The notes: a model not told the origin generated them from the sequence alone. Positions 1 to 7,040 are shown, counted from the first letter of the stretch. The stretch: 26,776 bases of DNA from Solirubrobacterales bacterium (GCA_003151895.1 PLYX01000230.1:1-26776), one strand, 5' to 3'. Numbers and translations: made by a program.

Positions 1-907
1 CGCGGTCGCGCAGCTCGCCGAGGAACTGGGCGACGAGGTTGCGTCGGTGCGTCAGGATCAGCACGCCGCCGGTGCGCGACGCCTCGACGAAGCCGAGTGC
101 GGCGACCGTCTTGCCGGCGCCGGGCGCGTGCTCGAACCAGAAGCGCTTGGCGGCGTTGGGGTCCTCGGGCTGCTCGGCCAGCGCCTCCTCGTCTTCGTCC
201 TCTTCCACCCAGTCGCGCGGCTCCTCCTCGGACTCCTCCTCTATCTCCTCCTCGGGCTCGGGCTCGGCGAGGTCGAGCTCGTCCTCGAAGTCGTCCTCCT
301 CGTCGTCGTCCTCGTCGGGCGCGGCGCGCTGGACGGGGCCGAGATCCTCGTCGTCGTCGTCGTCGTCCTCGACGTCGTCCTCGTCCTCGGCGTCCTCGGC
401 GTCGGGTTCGGGCTCCTCGGCGGTCTCGGCCGCGTCGAATCCGTCGCCGGCGAGCTCGGGCTGCTCGCCGTCGTCGGGGCCGAGGATCGCGGCTGACGCG
501 AGCAGCTCGGGCGAGGCCGCTGCGGCGGCTCGACCGTTGCCGTTGGCGGCCGAGCGCTGCGCCTCGGCGAGCAGCGCGGTGAGCGTGCCGGACAGGGCAT
601 CGACTTGGTGGGCGGAGAGAACGGTGCCGTCGACGAGCTTCGGCTCGTCCTCGGAGAGCACCCGCTCGAGGCCCAGCAGCAGCGAGAACTCACGCCGCCA
701 GGCTGTGGATGGATGCTTGGCGCCTTCCTTCAGCTCGACGAGCGCCTGGTCGAGCGCGCGCCGGCGGGGAGAGCCCGGCGCCAGCGCGACGGCGGCGTCC
801 TCGCCCTCGTGCAGGAAACGCTCGCGCACAAGCTTCTCCGCGCGAGCGATCTCGGCGGAGCTCGGAATGGACGCGGCCGCGAGGGCCACTGGAGTGGACT
901 CGGCCAT
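1..907 (-). CDS. DEAD/DEAH-type superfamily II helicase, N-terminal part (gene continues past the window start)
   Basis: About 302 N-terminal residues are visible; the rest lies outside the window. Residues 97-105 (LSAHQVDAL) look like a Q-motif-type element, residues 261-267 (APGAGKT) are a Walker A/motif I, and residues 285-295 (LTHRRNLVAQF) fit motif Ia, the order expected of a superfamily II helicase or type III restriction Res-like ATPase. Between the Q-like element and Walker A lies an unusual Asp/Glu-rich insert, about residues 161-250, with a run of seven or more acidic residues near 180. Such a protein would use ATP to remodel nucleic acid; the substrate cannot be told from this part. 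The ATG at 907 is the only good start in the frame and has no clear Shine-Dalgarno. The acidic codons make an artificial Ser-rich open frame on the plus strand, which I do not accept as a gene. Confidence 0.8.
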   Translation of the reverse strand, partial: MAESTPVALAAASIPSSAEIARAEKLVRERFLHEGEDAAVALAPGSPRRRALDQALVELKEGAKHPSTAWRREFSLLLGLERVLSEDEPKLVDGTVLSAHQVDALSGTLTALLAEAQRSAANGNGRAAAAASPELLASAAILGPDDGEQPELAGDGFDAAETAEEPEPDAEDAEDEDDVEDDDDDDEDLGPVQRAAPDEDDDEEDDFEDELDLAEPEPEEEIEEESEEEPRDWVEEDEDEEALAEQPEDPNAAKRFWFEHAPGAGKTVAALGFVEASRTGGVLILTHRRNLVAQFLGELRDR

Positions 908-966
908 GAAGGCTCTGGGCTTCGAGATGGAGCCGCCGCGGAAAGGAGTTCCGCGTGACTCGCAAA

Positions 967-984
967 ACCGGCGCTTGTGCCGGT
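967..984. other. Short perfect inverted repeat in the divergent spacer
   Basis: ACCGGC at 967-972 and GCCGGT at 979-984 form a 6-bp stem with a 6-nt loop between the helicase start and the thioredoxin gene. It has no T-run, so it is weak as a terminator and could be an operator or chance in GC-rich DNA. Confidence 0.25.
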
Positions 985-1006
985 GAGACTCGTGAAAGGT
1001 CGAGGA

Positions 1007-1031
1007 GGGTTGGGGGGTGGGGGTGGGTGGG
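1007..1031 (+). other. G-quadruplex-forming motif
   Basis: Five G-runs follow each other: GGG, TT, six G, T, five G, T, three G, T, three G. Single-thymine loops are known to favour very stable parallel quadruplexes. The motif lies in the 254-bp spacer between two divergent genes, where it could affect transcription of either. No convincing promoter hexamers were found in the rest of this spacer. Confidence 0.6.
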
Positions 1032-1161
1032 TCCCTACTCTCCCGTTCTCTTCCCGTTCGCTTCAGGATACAGCACAACCCGGGGGAACTGAAGGCGCGC
1101 GCCATCTGGCACCCTTGTCGGGCATGAGAAGGACTCGCCGGTTGGCACGACCCCTCATCGC

Positions 1162-1788
1162 ATGAGCACACATCGCATGACTCCCCACCACGTGACTTCT
1201 CGCCGCGCGATCGTGACGCTCGCATGTCTGACGGTGGCCGGGCTGATCGCCGTGGGGGTGGCCGAGCTGCCTGGGGGCGGCTCGACGAGCGGGCCCACTT
1301 CGGCGCGGCCGACGCCGGCGCAGACGAGTGTGCTGCTCGCGGGCTCGCCGCCGGCGCTGGCGGCTCTGCACGCGCAGGGCGGCGCGCTGCTGGGAGGCGG
1401 GGCGGGGGCGCTGCACGCGCGCCTTGCCGGCTTGAAGGGCTATCCGGTGGTGATCAACAAGTGGGCGTCCTGGTGTGTGCCCTGCAAGGCCGAGTTCGGA
1501 GCGTTTCAGCGCGCGTCCGCCGAATACGGACGACGTGTGGCGTTCGTGGGCATCGACTCGGGCGACTCAGGCCGAGCGGACGCCATGGCTTTCCTGAAGT
1601 CCTTCCCGGTGAGCTACCCGAGCTACTACGACAAGAGCGGTCAGCTGGGAGAGCAGATCACCGACTCGTCGTTCACGCCCGTCACGGTGTTCATCGCGCG
1701 CGACGGGCGCCGGTTCATCCACCAGGGGCAGTACCCGAGTGTGGGGAAGTTGGAGCTGGACGTCGAACGGTACGCATTGGATGCCTGA
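1162..1788 (+). CDS. TlpA/ResA-like membrane-anchored thioredoxin
   Basis: The 208-residue protein begins with a basic stretch and a hydrophobic segment (about residues 13-33) that should act as an uncleaved anchor or signal peptide, followed by a Pro/Ala-rich linker. The thioredoxin fold starts near residue 85. The redox motif WCVPC is at 104-108 and the cis-proline of the fold is in FTPVT at about 173. Proteins of this type reduce disulfides on the outer face of the membrane, for example during cytochrome c maturation or protein quality control; no cytochrome gene is nearby, so the partner is unknown. Its last codons overlap the start of the GalT-like gene by 8 bases, implying one transcript. 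A second ATG at 1177 is possible, but the first preserves more basic residues before the anchor. Confidence 0.85.
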   Translation: MSTHRMTPHHVTSRRAIVTLACLTVAGLIAVGVAELPGGGSTSGPTSARPTPAQTSVLLAGSPPALAALHAQGGALLGGGAGALHARLAGLKGYPVVINKWASWCVPCKAEFGAFQRASAEYGRRVAFVGIDSGDSGRADAMAFLKSFPVSYPSYYDKSGQLGEQITDSSFTPVTVFIARDGRRFIHQGQYPSVGKLELDVERYALDA

Positions 1789-2761
1789 GATCAGAGTGGA
1801 CCCGCTGAGCGGGCACAAGACGATCGTCGCGGGCGAGCGCTCGGCGCGCCCGGGCGGTGAGCCGCGCTGCCCGGCGCCCGTGCCGATCGACGCTGAGAAG
1901 GACCCGTTCGCCGAGGGCCACGAGGACCGCACGCCGCCGGAGCTCTATGCGGTGCGTCCCGGCGGGGGCGAGGCGAACTCGCCGGGGTGGACGGCACGGG
2001 TCGTGCCGAACCTCTATCCGGCGCTCACGCTCGACAGCCCGCAGCCGCCGCCCGACGCGCAGCCCGATCTGTTCCGCGCCACCCCGGCAAGCGGGGCGCA
2101 CGAGGTGATCGTGAACGCCCCCGAGTCGGTCCTGTCGCTGGCCGATCTTCCGCCCGAGCGCTTGGCGGGCGCGATGGAGGTGTGGCGCCAGCGGATGAGA
2201 GCGCATGCGGACAGCGCGTATGTGCAGCTGATCGTCAACGAGCGGCGCGAGGCGGGCGCGTCGCTCGAGCACACCCACTCGCAGCTCTACGCGCTCGACT
2301 TCGTGCCCGCGGAGGTGGCGCGCGAGCGCGAGCGCTGCGGAGCGTATGCGACGCGCACGATGGGCAGGGGCTTGCTCGAGGACCTCGTCGCCGAAGAGGT
2401 GCGCCGGGGGGAACGCATCGTGTCGGTCGACGAGGAGGCGGTGCTGATGGCGCCCTACGGGTCGAGGATGCCCTTCCAGCTGATGCTCGCCCCGCGCGTG
2501 CCGCGGATGCGCTTCGAGGACGACGGCCCGCTGGGGGCTTCCCTCCTGCACGACGGGTTGAGCCGGCTGAAGCGCCACTTCGGGTGCAGCCCCCCGTTGA
2601 ACATGTGGGTGAGAACCGCGCCACGCGGCGCCGAGCACTTCTGCTGGAGGATCGACGTGGCGCCGCGGTTGACGCATCTGGCGGGGCTCGAGCTGTCAAC
2701 TGGCGTGAACCTCAACATCGTGGCGCCCGAGCACGCGGCGGCGGTGCTGCGCGAGGCGTGA
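1781..2761 (+). CDS. galT: GalT-like galactose-1-phosphate uridylyltransferase (HIT fold)
   Basis: The start is the ATG at 1781, overlapping the thioredoxin stop (ATGCCTGA), giving 326 residues, close to the family length of 330-350. The active-site motif HTHSQ is at 164-168: in the family the first His binds metal and the second is the nucleotidylated residue, with the usual HPHxQ changed to HTHxQ. GAHEVIV near residue 107 supplies the other expected His ligand. The N-terminal CxxC zinc pair of the classical enzyme is reduced to CPAP at about 30-33, so the second Cys is lost. The C-terminal segment around HFCWRIDVAPR and TGVNLNIV fits the second HIT-like half. The likely reaction is nucleotidyl transfer between UDP-sugar and sugar phosphate (Leloir pathway), but other nucleotidyltransferase activities are possible given the altered site. 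No galK or galE lies in the window. Confidence 0.75.
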   Translation: MPEIRVDPLSGHKTIVAGERSARPGGEPRCPAPVPIDAEKDPFAEGHEDRTPPELYAVRPGGGEANSPGWTARVVPNLYPALTLDSPQPPPDAQPDLFRATPASGAHEVIVNAPESVLSLADLPPERLAGAMEVWRQRMRAHADSAYVQLIVNERREAGASLEHTHSQLYALDFVPAEVARERERCGAYATRTMGRGLLEDLVAEEVRRGERIVSVDEEAVLMAPYGSRMPFQLMLAPRVPRMRFEDDGPLGASLLHDGLSRLKRHFGCSPPLNMWVRTAPRGAEHFCWRIDVAPRLTHLAGLELSTGVNLNIVAPEHAAAVLREA

Positions 2762-2762
2762 G

Positions 2763-2796
2763 CCGGCCAAGCTTGTTGAAGGGCCCAACGGGCCGG
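2763..2796. terminator. Possible terminator between convergent genes
   Basis: GGCCC at 2782-2786 pairs with GGGCC at 2790-2794 across a 3-nt loop, and an outer CCGGCC (2763-2768) can pair with GGCCGG (2791-2796) as an alternative. There is no T-tract. The location, in the 94-bp gap between the converging galT-like and ATPase genes, is the main support. Confidence 0.3.
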
Positions 2797-2855
2797 TTGT
2801 GGCAGCGACGGGTACTCCTGTCCCCGCCGCCTGGTGAGCGCCGACGCAGCCGCAA

Positions 2856-3977
2856 TCAGCGCTGGGTGCGCTGGAGCCAGCGCTCGAACAGCGGATCGAC
2901 GGTTGTGAAGCGTCCGTCGACGCGCACGACATCGCCGGCGTATGCAAGCGCCCGCGCGGCCTGCTGGACGGTGCTCTTGTCCAGGTCGAATGCGAGCAGC
3001 GTCGCCTTGCTGTAGAGGCTATGGGGGCTGTTCGCCAGAGCAGCCAGCACGCGACGCTGCGCGGGCGCCGATCCCAGGTCCAGCCAGGTGCGCTCGAACC
3101 GCTCGCGGGTCTCGCGGTCCACCGCGTCGAGCGCCGACTGATAGGTCTCCTCATCGGCAACCTGCCCGCGGGGAGTGTGCTCCCAGAGATGGTGAGCCAG
3201 CAGCATCGCCCGCTGCGGATGGCCGCGAGCGAGGTCGAGCAGCAGCTCCAGCGCGACTCCAGGGTCGCGATCGGCGCCGTCAAAGCGGGCTCCTATGTAC
3301 TCGGCGAGATCACTGTCGTCGAGCGGCCCCACCGGTATCGGCCGCGCCTGGTCGAACAGGGGTCTGCCCCTGCCGTTGAACAACTCGTCCAGCATCCCGG
3401 GCTCGGAGCCCGCGAACACGTAACTGGCCTCCTCGCGGTGCAACTGGATCTTGCTGCGCAGCAAACCGTCCAGCCCGGCGCCGATGCGCAGGAAGTCCTG
3501 AAACTCGTCGAAGGCCACGAGCGTGCGGATCGCCGACTTCGCGAAGATGCGCTTGGGCAGGTCGAGCAGGTCGGCGAGACGCTGGTTGTCAAGCTCCCGC
3601 ACGCGCTCAGCCTGGACGCCAACGCCGCCCGCGCCGACGTTCAGCCGCGTGTGCCACGAGCGTGTGAGCGCCGACACGGTGCGACGCAGAGGACCCGCGA
3701 GTCGCGCCAGATAGGCCTCCTCGATCCGTCGAGCTGCCTCGGCGCGTGTCACGCATCGATAGAAGTCGACGTGCACGGTGTGCAGCCCGGCCCGGTCGGC
3801 CTCGGCGAGCAGCCGCAGGATGATCGAGGTCTTGCCGTAGCGTCGTGGCGCCGACAGCCGCGTGTTGTGCCCACCTTCGGCGAGCGCCAGCAGCAACCGC
3901 GTCTGCTCGTCACGATCGATCAACTCGTCCGGTGCAAGCGGATCGTCGTAGATGAAGGGATTGAGCTCCTCGACCAT
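2856..3977 (-). CDS. Archaeal-type AAA ATPase (STAND-like P-loop protein)
   Basis: The 373-residue protein has a P-loop APRRYGKTS near residue 45, a Walker B LVAFDEFQDF about 120 residues later, and a sensor-like FAGSEPGMLDELF, the pattern of the archaeal ATPase/AAA_16 group. The last 80 residues (from QRRVLAALA) look like a winged helix that could bind DNA or a partner. The family often sits beside toxin or defence genes, but its function is poorly known. I chose ATG 3977 because relatives begin shortly before NPFIYDD; a GTG at 3992 would add five residues. Neither has a Shine-Dalgarno. The gene is read from a promoter covered by two palindromes (3993-4032), which suggests repression, possibly autoregulation. 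Confidence 0.75.
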   Translation of the reverse strand: MVEELNPFIYDDPLAPDELIDRDEQTRLLLALAEGGHNTRLSAPRRYGKTSIILRLLAEADRAGLHTVHVDFYRCVTRAEAARRIEEAYLARLAGPLRRTVSALTRSWHTRLNVGAGGVGVQAERVRELDNQRLADLLDLPKRIFAKSAIRTLVAFDEFQDFLRIGAGLDGLLRSKIQLHREEASYVFAGSEPGMLDELFNGRGRPLFDQARPIPVGPLDDSDLAEYIGARFDGADRDPGVALELLLDLARGHPQRAMLLAHHLWEHTPRGQVADEETYQSALDAVDRETRERFERTWLDLGSAPAQRRVLAALANSPHSLYSKATLLAFDLDKSTVQQAARALAYAGDVVRVDGRFTTVDPLFERWLQRTQR

Positions 3978-3992
3978 GGGTATATCGACCAC

Positions 3993-4032
3993 TATACCAC
4001 TTGGTACATAGTACGCTGTACCAAATGGTATA
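3993..4032 (-). promoter_or_regulatory. Double-palindrome operator of the AAA ATPase gene
   Basis: Two palindromes of the form TACCA-NN-TGGTA lie at 3995-4006 (centre CT) and 4019-4030 (centre AA), centres 24 bp apart. They sit in a larger 15-bp imperfect inverted repeat (3993-4007 against 4018-4032, one mismatch). They cover the spacer and likely transcription start of the promoter described next, a layout typical of a repressor site. The DNA is far richer in A and T than its surroundings. Confidence 0.7.
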
Positions 4033-4036
4033 ACAA
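4008..4036 (-). promoter_or_regulatory. Predicted sigma-70-type promoter for the AAA ATPase
   Basis: Read on the minus strand, TTGTTA (4036-4031) and TACTAT (4013-4008) are separated by exactly 17 bp, each matching 4 of 6 consensus bases. Transcription would begin near 4001, leaving a leader of about 25 nt before ATG 3977. Confidence 0.45.
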
Positions 4037-4167
4037 GAACTATACCGCTAGAAAGATTGCCTGCCGCGTCCCGCTCCGGCCTTCTTATCTCCAGCCAGAC
4101 CTGCTCGCCGAGCGGACGACTCTCGCAGGCGTCGAGGGCAATTCATGGATCGCCCACTGTGTGGTCA

Positions 4168-4173
4168 TATAAT
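4168..4173 (+). promoter_or_regulatory. Predicted -10 box for the AAA/DUF4143 gene
   Basis: A perfect TATAAT lies 23 bp before the ATG at 4197. The -35 region is weak (ATGGAT at the 17-bp position). The box stands in the spacer between two divergent ATPase genes. Confidence 0.5.
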
Positions 4174-4196
4174 GGCCGTGCAGCGGACGACTGATC

Positions 4197-5480
4197 ATGA
4201 AGACAATCCCGCGCGCCATCACTCCCCGCCTCCTGGCGGCCCTCGGCGATACGCCCGCCGTGATGCTGGTCGGTCCCCGGCAGGCTGGGAAGAGCACCCT
4301 TGTGCAGGGTCTCGCCGGCGGTCCACACCCGGCCCGCTACCTCACCCTCGACGATCTGCGCACCCTCGATGCCGCCCACAGCGACCCGGTCGGCTTTGTC
4401 GAGAACGCCGACTGTCCACTGGTCATCGACGAGATCCAGCGGGCGCCCGAGCTGCTGCTCGCCATCAAGGCCGCGATCGACCGCGATCGCGCCCCCGGGC
4501 GCTTCATCCTCACAGGGTCCGCGCAGGTGATGCTACTGCCGAAGGTCTCAGAGTCGCTCGCCGGGCGTATCGAGGTTCATACGTTGTGGCCGTTCTCACA
4601 GGCCGAGATCGAGGGCGTCCCCGGCCGGATCGTCGAGCTGCTGCTCGACGGGACCACACGAACGGCGCCGGCGCCGGCGAGCGTTCGCGGAGATCTCATC
4701 GACCGCATCGTGCGCGGCGGCTTCCCGGAGGCGATCGCCCGCGAGGCCGATCGCCGCGAGGAGTGGCTTGCCTCCTACCTCACCGTGATCGTGCAGCGCG
4801 ACCTGCGCGACCTCGCGAACATCGAGCGCCTCGCGGAGGTCCCGGCGGTGCTCGCCTCGCTTGCCTCGCGCGTCCGCGCGCCGCTGAACAAGACGGATGT
4901 GAGCAGCTCGGTGGGGATTCCGCGGACCTCGCTCGATCGGTACCTCACCCTGCTCGAGCATGTCTTCCTCCTCTGCCGCCTGCCGGCGTGGCACACGAAT
5001 CGCATCAAGCAGATCACCAAGGCGCCGAAGCTCCTGCTCTCCGACTCCGCCCTTCTGGCGCATCTGCTGCGAACCGACCGGGGGCGCCTCGCCGAAGACG
5101 ACTCGCTGCTCGGCGCAGTCCTTGAGTGCTTCGTCGGAATGGAGCTGGTCAAGCAGCTGTCCGCCGCACGGACGCGAGCGTCGCTGCTTCATATGCGCAC
5201 CGCGACGGGGACCGAGGTCGACTTCGTCCTCGAAGGGGCCGATGGCCGCCTGGCCGGCATCGAGGTGAAGGCATCGGCGACCGTACGCGGCGAGGACTTC
5301 AAGCACCTGGCAACGCTGCGGGAGCGGATCGGCGACGAGCGCTTCGTCCGTGGCGTGGTGCTCTACACGGGCGGCGAGCGTCTCCCGTTCGGCGAGCGTC
5401 TGGAAGCCTGGCCGCTCGCCACCCTGTGGACGGACAACCCCCCCAACCCCCCCGTGAGCGCCGCCAGAGAGAGGGATTGA
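4197..5480 (+). CDS. AAA ATPase with C-terminal DUF4143 domain
   Basis: The 427-residue protein has the usual family length. The AAA_14 part has Walker A GPRQAGKS (26-33), Walker B LVIDEIQ (75-81) and the sensor ILTGSAQ (104-110). The DUF4143 part follows from about 170 and ends with VDFV (341-344) and IEVKAS (355-360), residues that match a PD-(D/E)XK nuclease-like core in this family. Such proteins are very common in bacterial accessory DNA and are suspected DNA-related switches or toxin/defence components; the activity is not settled. The final residues (PVSAARERD) and the stop codon are encoded by the left arm and loop of repeat S, so the native end has probably been replaced. It is divergent from the other ATPase gene, 219 bp away. 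Confidence 0.85.
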   Translation: MKTIPRAITPRLLAALGDTPAVMLVGPRQAGKSTLVQGLAGGPHPARYLTLDDLRTLDAAHSDPVGFVENADCPLVIDEIQRAPELLLAIKAAIDRDRAPGRFILTGSAQVMLLPKVSESLAGRIEVHTLWPFSQAEIEGVPGRIVELLLDGTTRTAPAPASVRGDLIDRIVRGGFPEAIAREADRREEWLASYLTVIVQRDLRDLANIERLAEVPAVLASLASRVRAPLNKTDVSSSVGIPRTSLDRYLTLLEHVFLLCRLPAWHTNRIKQITKAPKLLLSDSALLAHLLRTDRGRLAEDDSLLGAVLECFVGMELVKQLSAARTRASLLHMRTATGTEVDFVLEGADGRLAGIEVKASATVRGEDFKHLATLRERIGDERFVRGVVLYTGGERLPFGERLEAWPLATLWTDNPPNPPVSAARERD

Positions 5481-5494
5481 CGGCGCTCACGGGG
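5450..5494 (+). repeat. Repeat S copy 1: 14-bp stem-loop overlapping a stop codon
   Basis: The arm CCCCGTGAGCGCCG (5450-5463) pairs perfectly with 5481-5494 across a 17-nt loop. The stop codon of the DUF4143 gene is the last three bases of the loop. Copy 2 at 10479 has the same loop and a longer stem. It could serve as a terminator, but there is no T-run. Confidence 0.85.
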
Positions 5495-5532
5495 AGGTCC
5501 GCGGAGCGGTGGGGCGGGTTGGCAGGGGGAGA

Positions 5533-5574
5533 GGCGCCGCGTGTCCCGCTTGGGCGCCGCGGTCGGATGAGAGG
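5533..5574 (+). repeat. Repeat L copy 1 (leader element)
   Basis: This begins GGCGCCGCGTGTCCC, continues GCTTGGGCGCCGCGG and ends TCGGATGAGAG. The start codon of the DUF6883-like gene follows four bases later. Other copies are at 19611, 20511, 21794 and 24131, with a partial one at 22741. Confidence 0.8.
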
Positions 5575-5577
5575 GCT

Positions 5578-5970
5578 ATGCGGGATAACCCCGACACGTC
5601 CCCGACGCCCGCCGTTGGCGAGCTGCTTCCGCGCGGGACGGAGGCGTTCGGCGTGCGCTACAAGCTCGAGATGTACTCGCTGGACGTCGCCCACGAAAAA
5701 GGCGGTCCCAAGGCCCGGGGCTTCAAGCTCATCCTTGGCATCACGATCGAGGCGATCGACTACCTCGAAGCCCAGATCCTGGCCCGCGTGCTCGACACGC
5801 CCGTCAGTACCATCGAGGACAACCCGCCCTATGGCATCAACTGCGTCGTCGACATGCCCATCGGCGGAATCGGCGCAAAGGCCGACCGCGTCGCCAACGT
5901 GAGGACCGTCTGGGCATTCGACCGCCCGGGCGCTCCGCCGCGACTCCTATCCGCCTACCCGAAGCCTTAG
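5578..5970 (+). CDS. DUF6883-like protein, copy 1
   Basis: The 130-residue protein has a conserved core from VGELLPRG (about 13) through VAHEKGGPKARGF (about 37-49), YGINCVV (about 87) and VRTVWAFD (about 107) to PRLLSAYP at the end. This order (a Tyr/His-containing segment, a GGxKA loop, a YGxxxVV strand, a terminal TVW strand) resembles DUF6883. Its biochemical role is not known to me. It is followed after 12 bases (with GGAGG) by the DUF4926-like gene, and the same pair with the same spacing recurs at 24967..25584. The start at 5578 was chosen because the conserved core needs this frame and because leader L ends here. The first 12 residues differ completely from copy 2, which has a different upstream repeat. 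Confidence 0.65.
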   Translation: MRDNPDTSPTPAVGELLPRGTEAFGVRYKLEMYSLDVAHEKGGPKARGFKLILGITIEAIDYLEAQILARVLDTPVSTIEDNPPYGINCVVDMPIGGIGAKADRVANVRTVWAFDRPGAPPRLLSAYPKP

Positions 5971-5982
5971 AATGGAGGCACC

Positions 5983-6243
5983 ATGGCCACCGTCAAGCAC
6001 GCAATCGGCGAAATCGACGTCGTCGCCTTTACGCAACCGGTCGACAAGAACGAGACCCTGACCCAACCCCCCAGCAGCCAGAGAGGGGTCGGCAAGTGGC
6101 CGGCCGGAACTACCGGCACCGTCGTCAGCGACTACGGGGACCACAAGATGGTCGAGATCTCCGACGACCGCGGCGTCGCGCTGGACTTCGTCACGGTCCC
6201 GGTCGAGCAGCTCAAGCTCGTCGAGAAGCACTCTCTCCACTGA
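5983..6243 (+). CDS. DUF4926-like protein, copy 1
   Basis: The 86-residue protein shows IGEIDVVAF, PAGTTGTVVSDYGDHKMVEI and a closing VEQLKLV, the usual SH3-like pattern of DUF4926 (an entry 'D-V-V' strand, a 'G-T-V-G-T-V-V' turn, and a final 'Q-L' strand). A strong GGAGG lies 7 bases before the ATG. Against copy 2 (25351) it carries about nine extra residues (around NETLTQPPSSQRG) just before the GKWPAG motif. A pair made of a DUF6883 and a DUF4926 protein may be a toxin with its immunity or antitoxin partner, but that is inference only. Confidence 0.65.
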   Translation: MATVKHAIGEIDVVAFTQPVDKNETLTQPPSSQRGVGKWPAGTTGTVVSDYGDHKMVEISDDRGVALDFVTVPVEQLKLVEKHSLH

Positions 6244-6261
6244 GGGCGAGCTTTGCGCTCA
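6241..6261 (+). terminator. Hairpin at the end of DUF4926-like copy 1
   Basis: TGAGGGC (including the stop) can pair with GCGCTCA across GAGCTTT with one mismatch. In copy 2 (25582) the stem is perfect, so this copy appears to be the degraded one. About 60 bp of flanking sequence is shared with copy 2. Confidence 0.4.
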
Positions 6262-6303
6262 ACGCCTCATTGATCGCCCGATCACGCAGCGATCCACGCC
6301 CCA

Positions 6304-6345
6304 TGAGGAGCCTGCGCCTGGAAGCTTCCAGGTCGTGAGCACCCG
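6304..6345 (+). repeat. Repeat D copy 1 (palindrome element)
   Basis: The core CCTGGAAGCTTCCAGG (6317-6332) is a perfect 16-nt palindrome, preceded by AGGAGCCTGCG and followed by TCGTGAG. The truncated ISL3-like transposase begins directly after it. Confidence 0.8.
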
Positions 6346-6640
6346 CCCACAGGTATCCCACGAGCACGCGATCGGCCTGCTCGAGGGCTGGCTGGCCTGG
6401 GCAAGGCGATGTCGCCTACAACCGTTCGTGAAGCTCGCCAAGAGGATCACCGAACAGCGTGCGAGGGTCGAAGCCGCGGTCGCTCACAAACTCTCAAACG
6501 CCCGGGTAGAGCAGGCAAACACACAGATCAGGCTCATCATGCGCCGCGGCTTCGGGTTTCGCTCACCAGACGCCGTCATCGCGCTCGCGATGCTCTCACT
6601 CGGCGGACTCTGCCCACCCCTACCAGGACGATTCACATGA
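6335..6640 (+). pseudogene. ISL3-family transposase, C-terminal remnant
   Basis: About 100 residues remain. FVKLAKRITEQRARVEAAV, LSNARVEQANTQIRLIMRR and GFGFRSPDAVIALAML match the C-terminal end of ISL3 DDE transposases, which runs LSN-x-RVE-x-xN-x-xxRLI-x-RRA-x-GF. The catalytic DDE part is missing upstream, where repeat D takes over. The first residues (from GTG 6335) are repeat-derived and not part of the family. It cannot be active. Confidence 0.8.
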
Positions 6641-6652
6641 CCCACGGAAGCG

Positions 6653-6829
6653 TCAGTAGATCCTCAAAAACCGTGCGTCGGAAGGGATGCCCATCATCGC
6701 CTGGGCGATACACAACGTGATGAGCTCCGGATCGGTGATCCTCCGGCGAGCGTTCCCCCGCCTTTCAGGCAGGAAATCGTCCACGGCGCAGTAAACAGTT
6801 ATGAGCAGCAGGTCGAAGTCGGCGTCCAT
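6653..6829 (-). pseudogene. DDE transposase N-terminal fragment (IS982-like)
   Basis: The 58 residues from ATG 6829 contain VDDFLPERRG, ITDPELITLCIAQAMMG and RFLRIY, as in the N-terminus of transposases of the IS982-like group. A clear AAGGGGG Shine-Dalgarno precedes the ATG. The frame ends after RFLRIY, where the ISL3-like remnant stands close by, so the rest of the protein is gone. Family placement is less sure than the transposase call. Confidence 0.6.
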
Positions 6830-6881
6830 CGAGGCCCCCTTGGGTCGGCGGTGACATTCAGCACCGCCGACTTCGACCTGC
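6808..6881. repeat. 17-bp perfect inverted repeat around the transposase start
   Basis: Bases 6808-6824 are the exact reverse complement of 6865-6881 (core AGGTCGAAGTCGGCG). The left arm encodes the ADFDL part of the transposase N-terminus on the minus strand; the right arm encodes ADFDLP on the plus strand. Either two copies joined head to head, or an inverted duplication occurred during IS decay. Confidence 0.6.
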
Positions 6882-6947
6882 CCGCCTATCTCCCCTTCCC
6901 CCAACCCACGAGCCCCCACGCCGTGGCACTACTCATCTAGCCGGCGG

Positions 6948-7040
6948 ATGCTGAAACGCCTCGATGAAGAAGAGACAGCTGAGCACGGCGAGACGATTGC
7001 CGACACCTTTGCTCGCGCTGAACGCGAGAATCCAAAGTGA
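6948..7040 (+). CDS. 30-residue ORF, possibly the tail of a lost gene
   Basis: The frame reads MLKRLDEEETAEHG and on to ERENPK. It is helical and charged, like the C-terminus of a small regulator or antitoxin. No Shine-Dalgarno is seen and I do not recognise a family. The surrounding 6830-7143 otherwise holds the IS inverted repeat and a short open stretch (ADFDLPAYLPFP to a stop at 6940) that may be another remnant. Confidence 0.25.
   Translation: MLKRLDEEETAEHGETIADTFARAERENPK

Noticed and set aside
39..986. Long Ser-rich open frame on the plus strand opposite the helicase
   Set aside because: It is the mirror of the acidic codons (GAG/GAC read as CTC/GTC/TCC) and has no domain; the minus frame holds real helicase motifs.
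3661..3675. GTGAGCGCCG match to repeat S inside the AAA ATPase gene (also near 2834)
   Set aside because: Ten-base matches are expected by chance in this GC-rich DNA, and no loop or right arm follows.
5438..5453. Two runs of seven C at the end of the DUF4143 gene as a programmed frameshift site
   Set aside because: No downstream frame with a meaningful extension; the runs are better explained as the base of the repeat S stem and its border.
6335..6640. An intact small protein gene from GTG 6335
   Set aside because: The sequence is the C-terminal end of an ISL3 transposase joined to repeat D; the catalytic part is missing.
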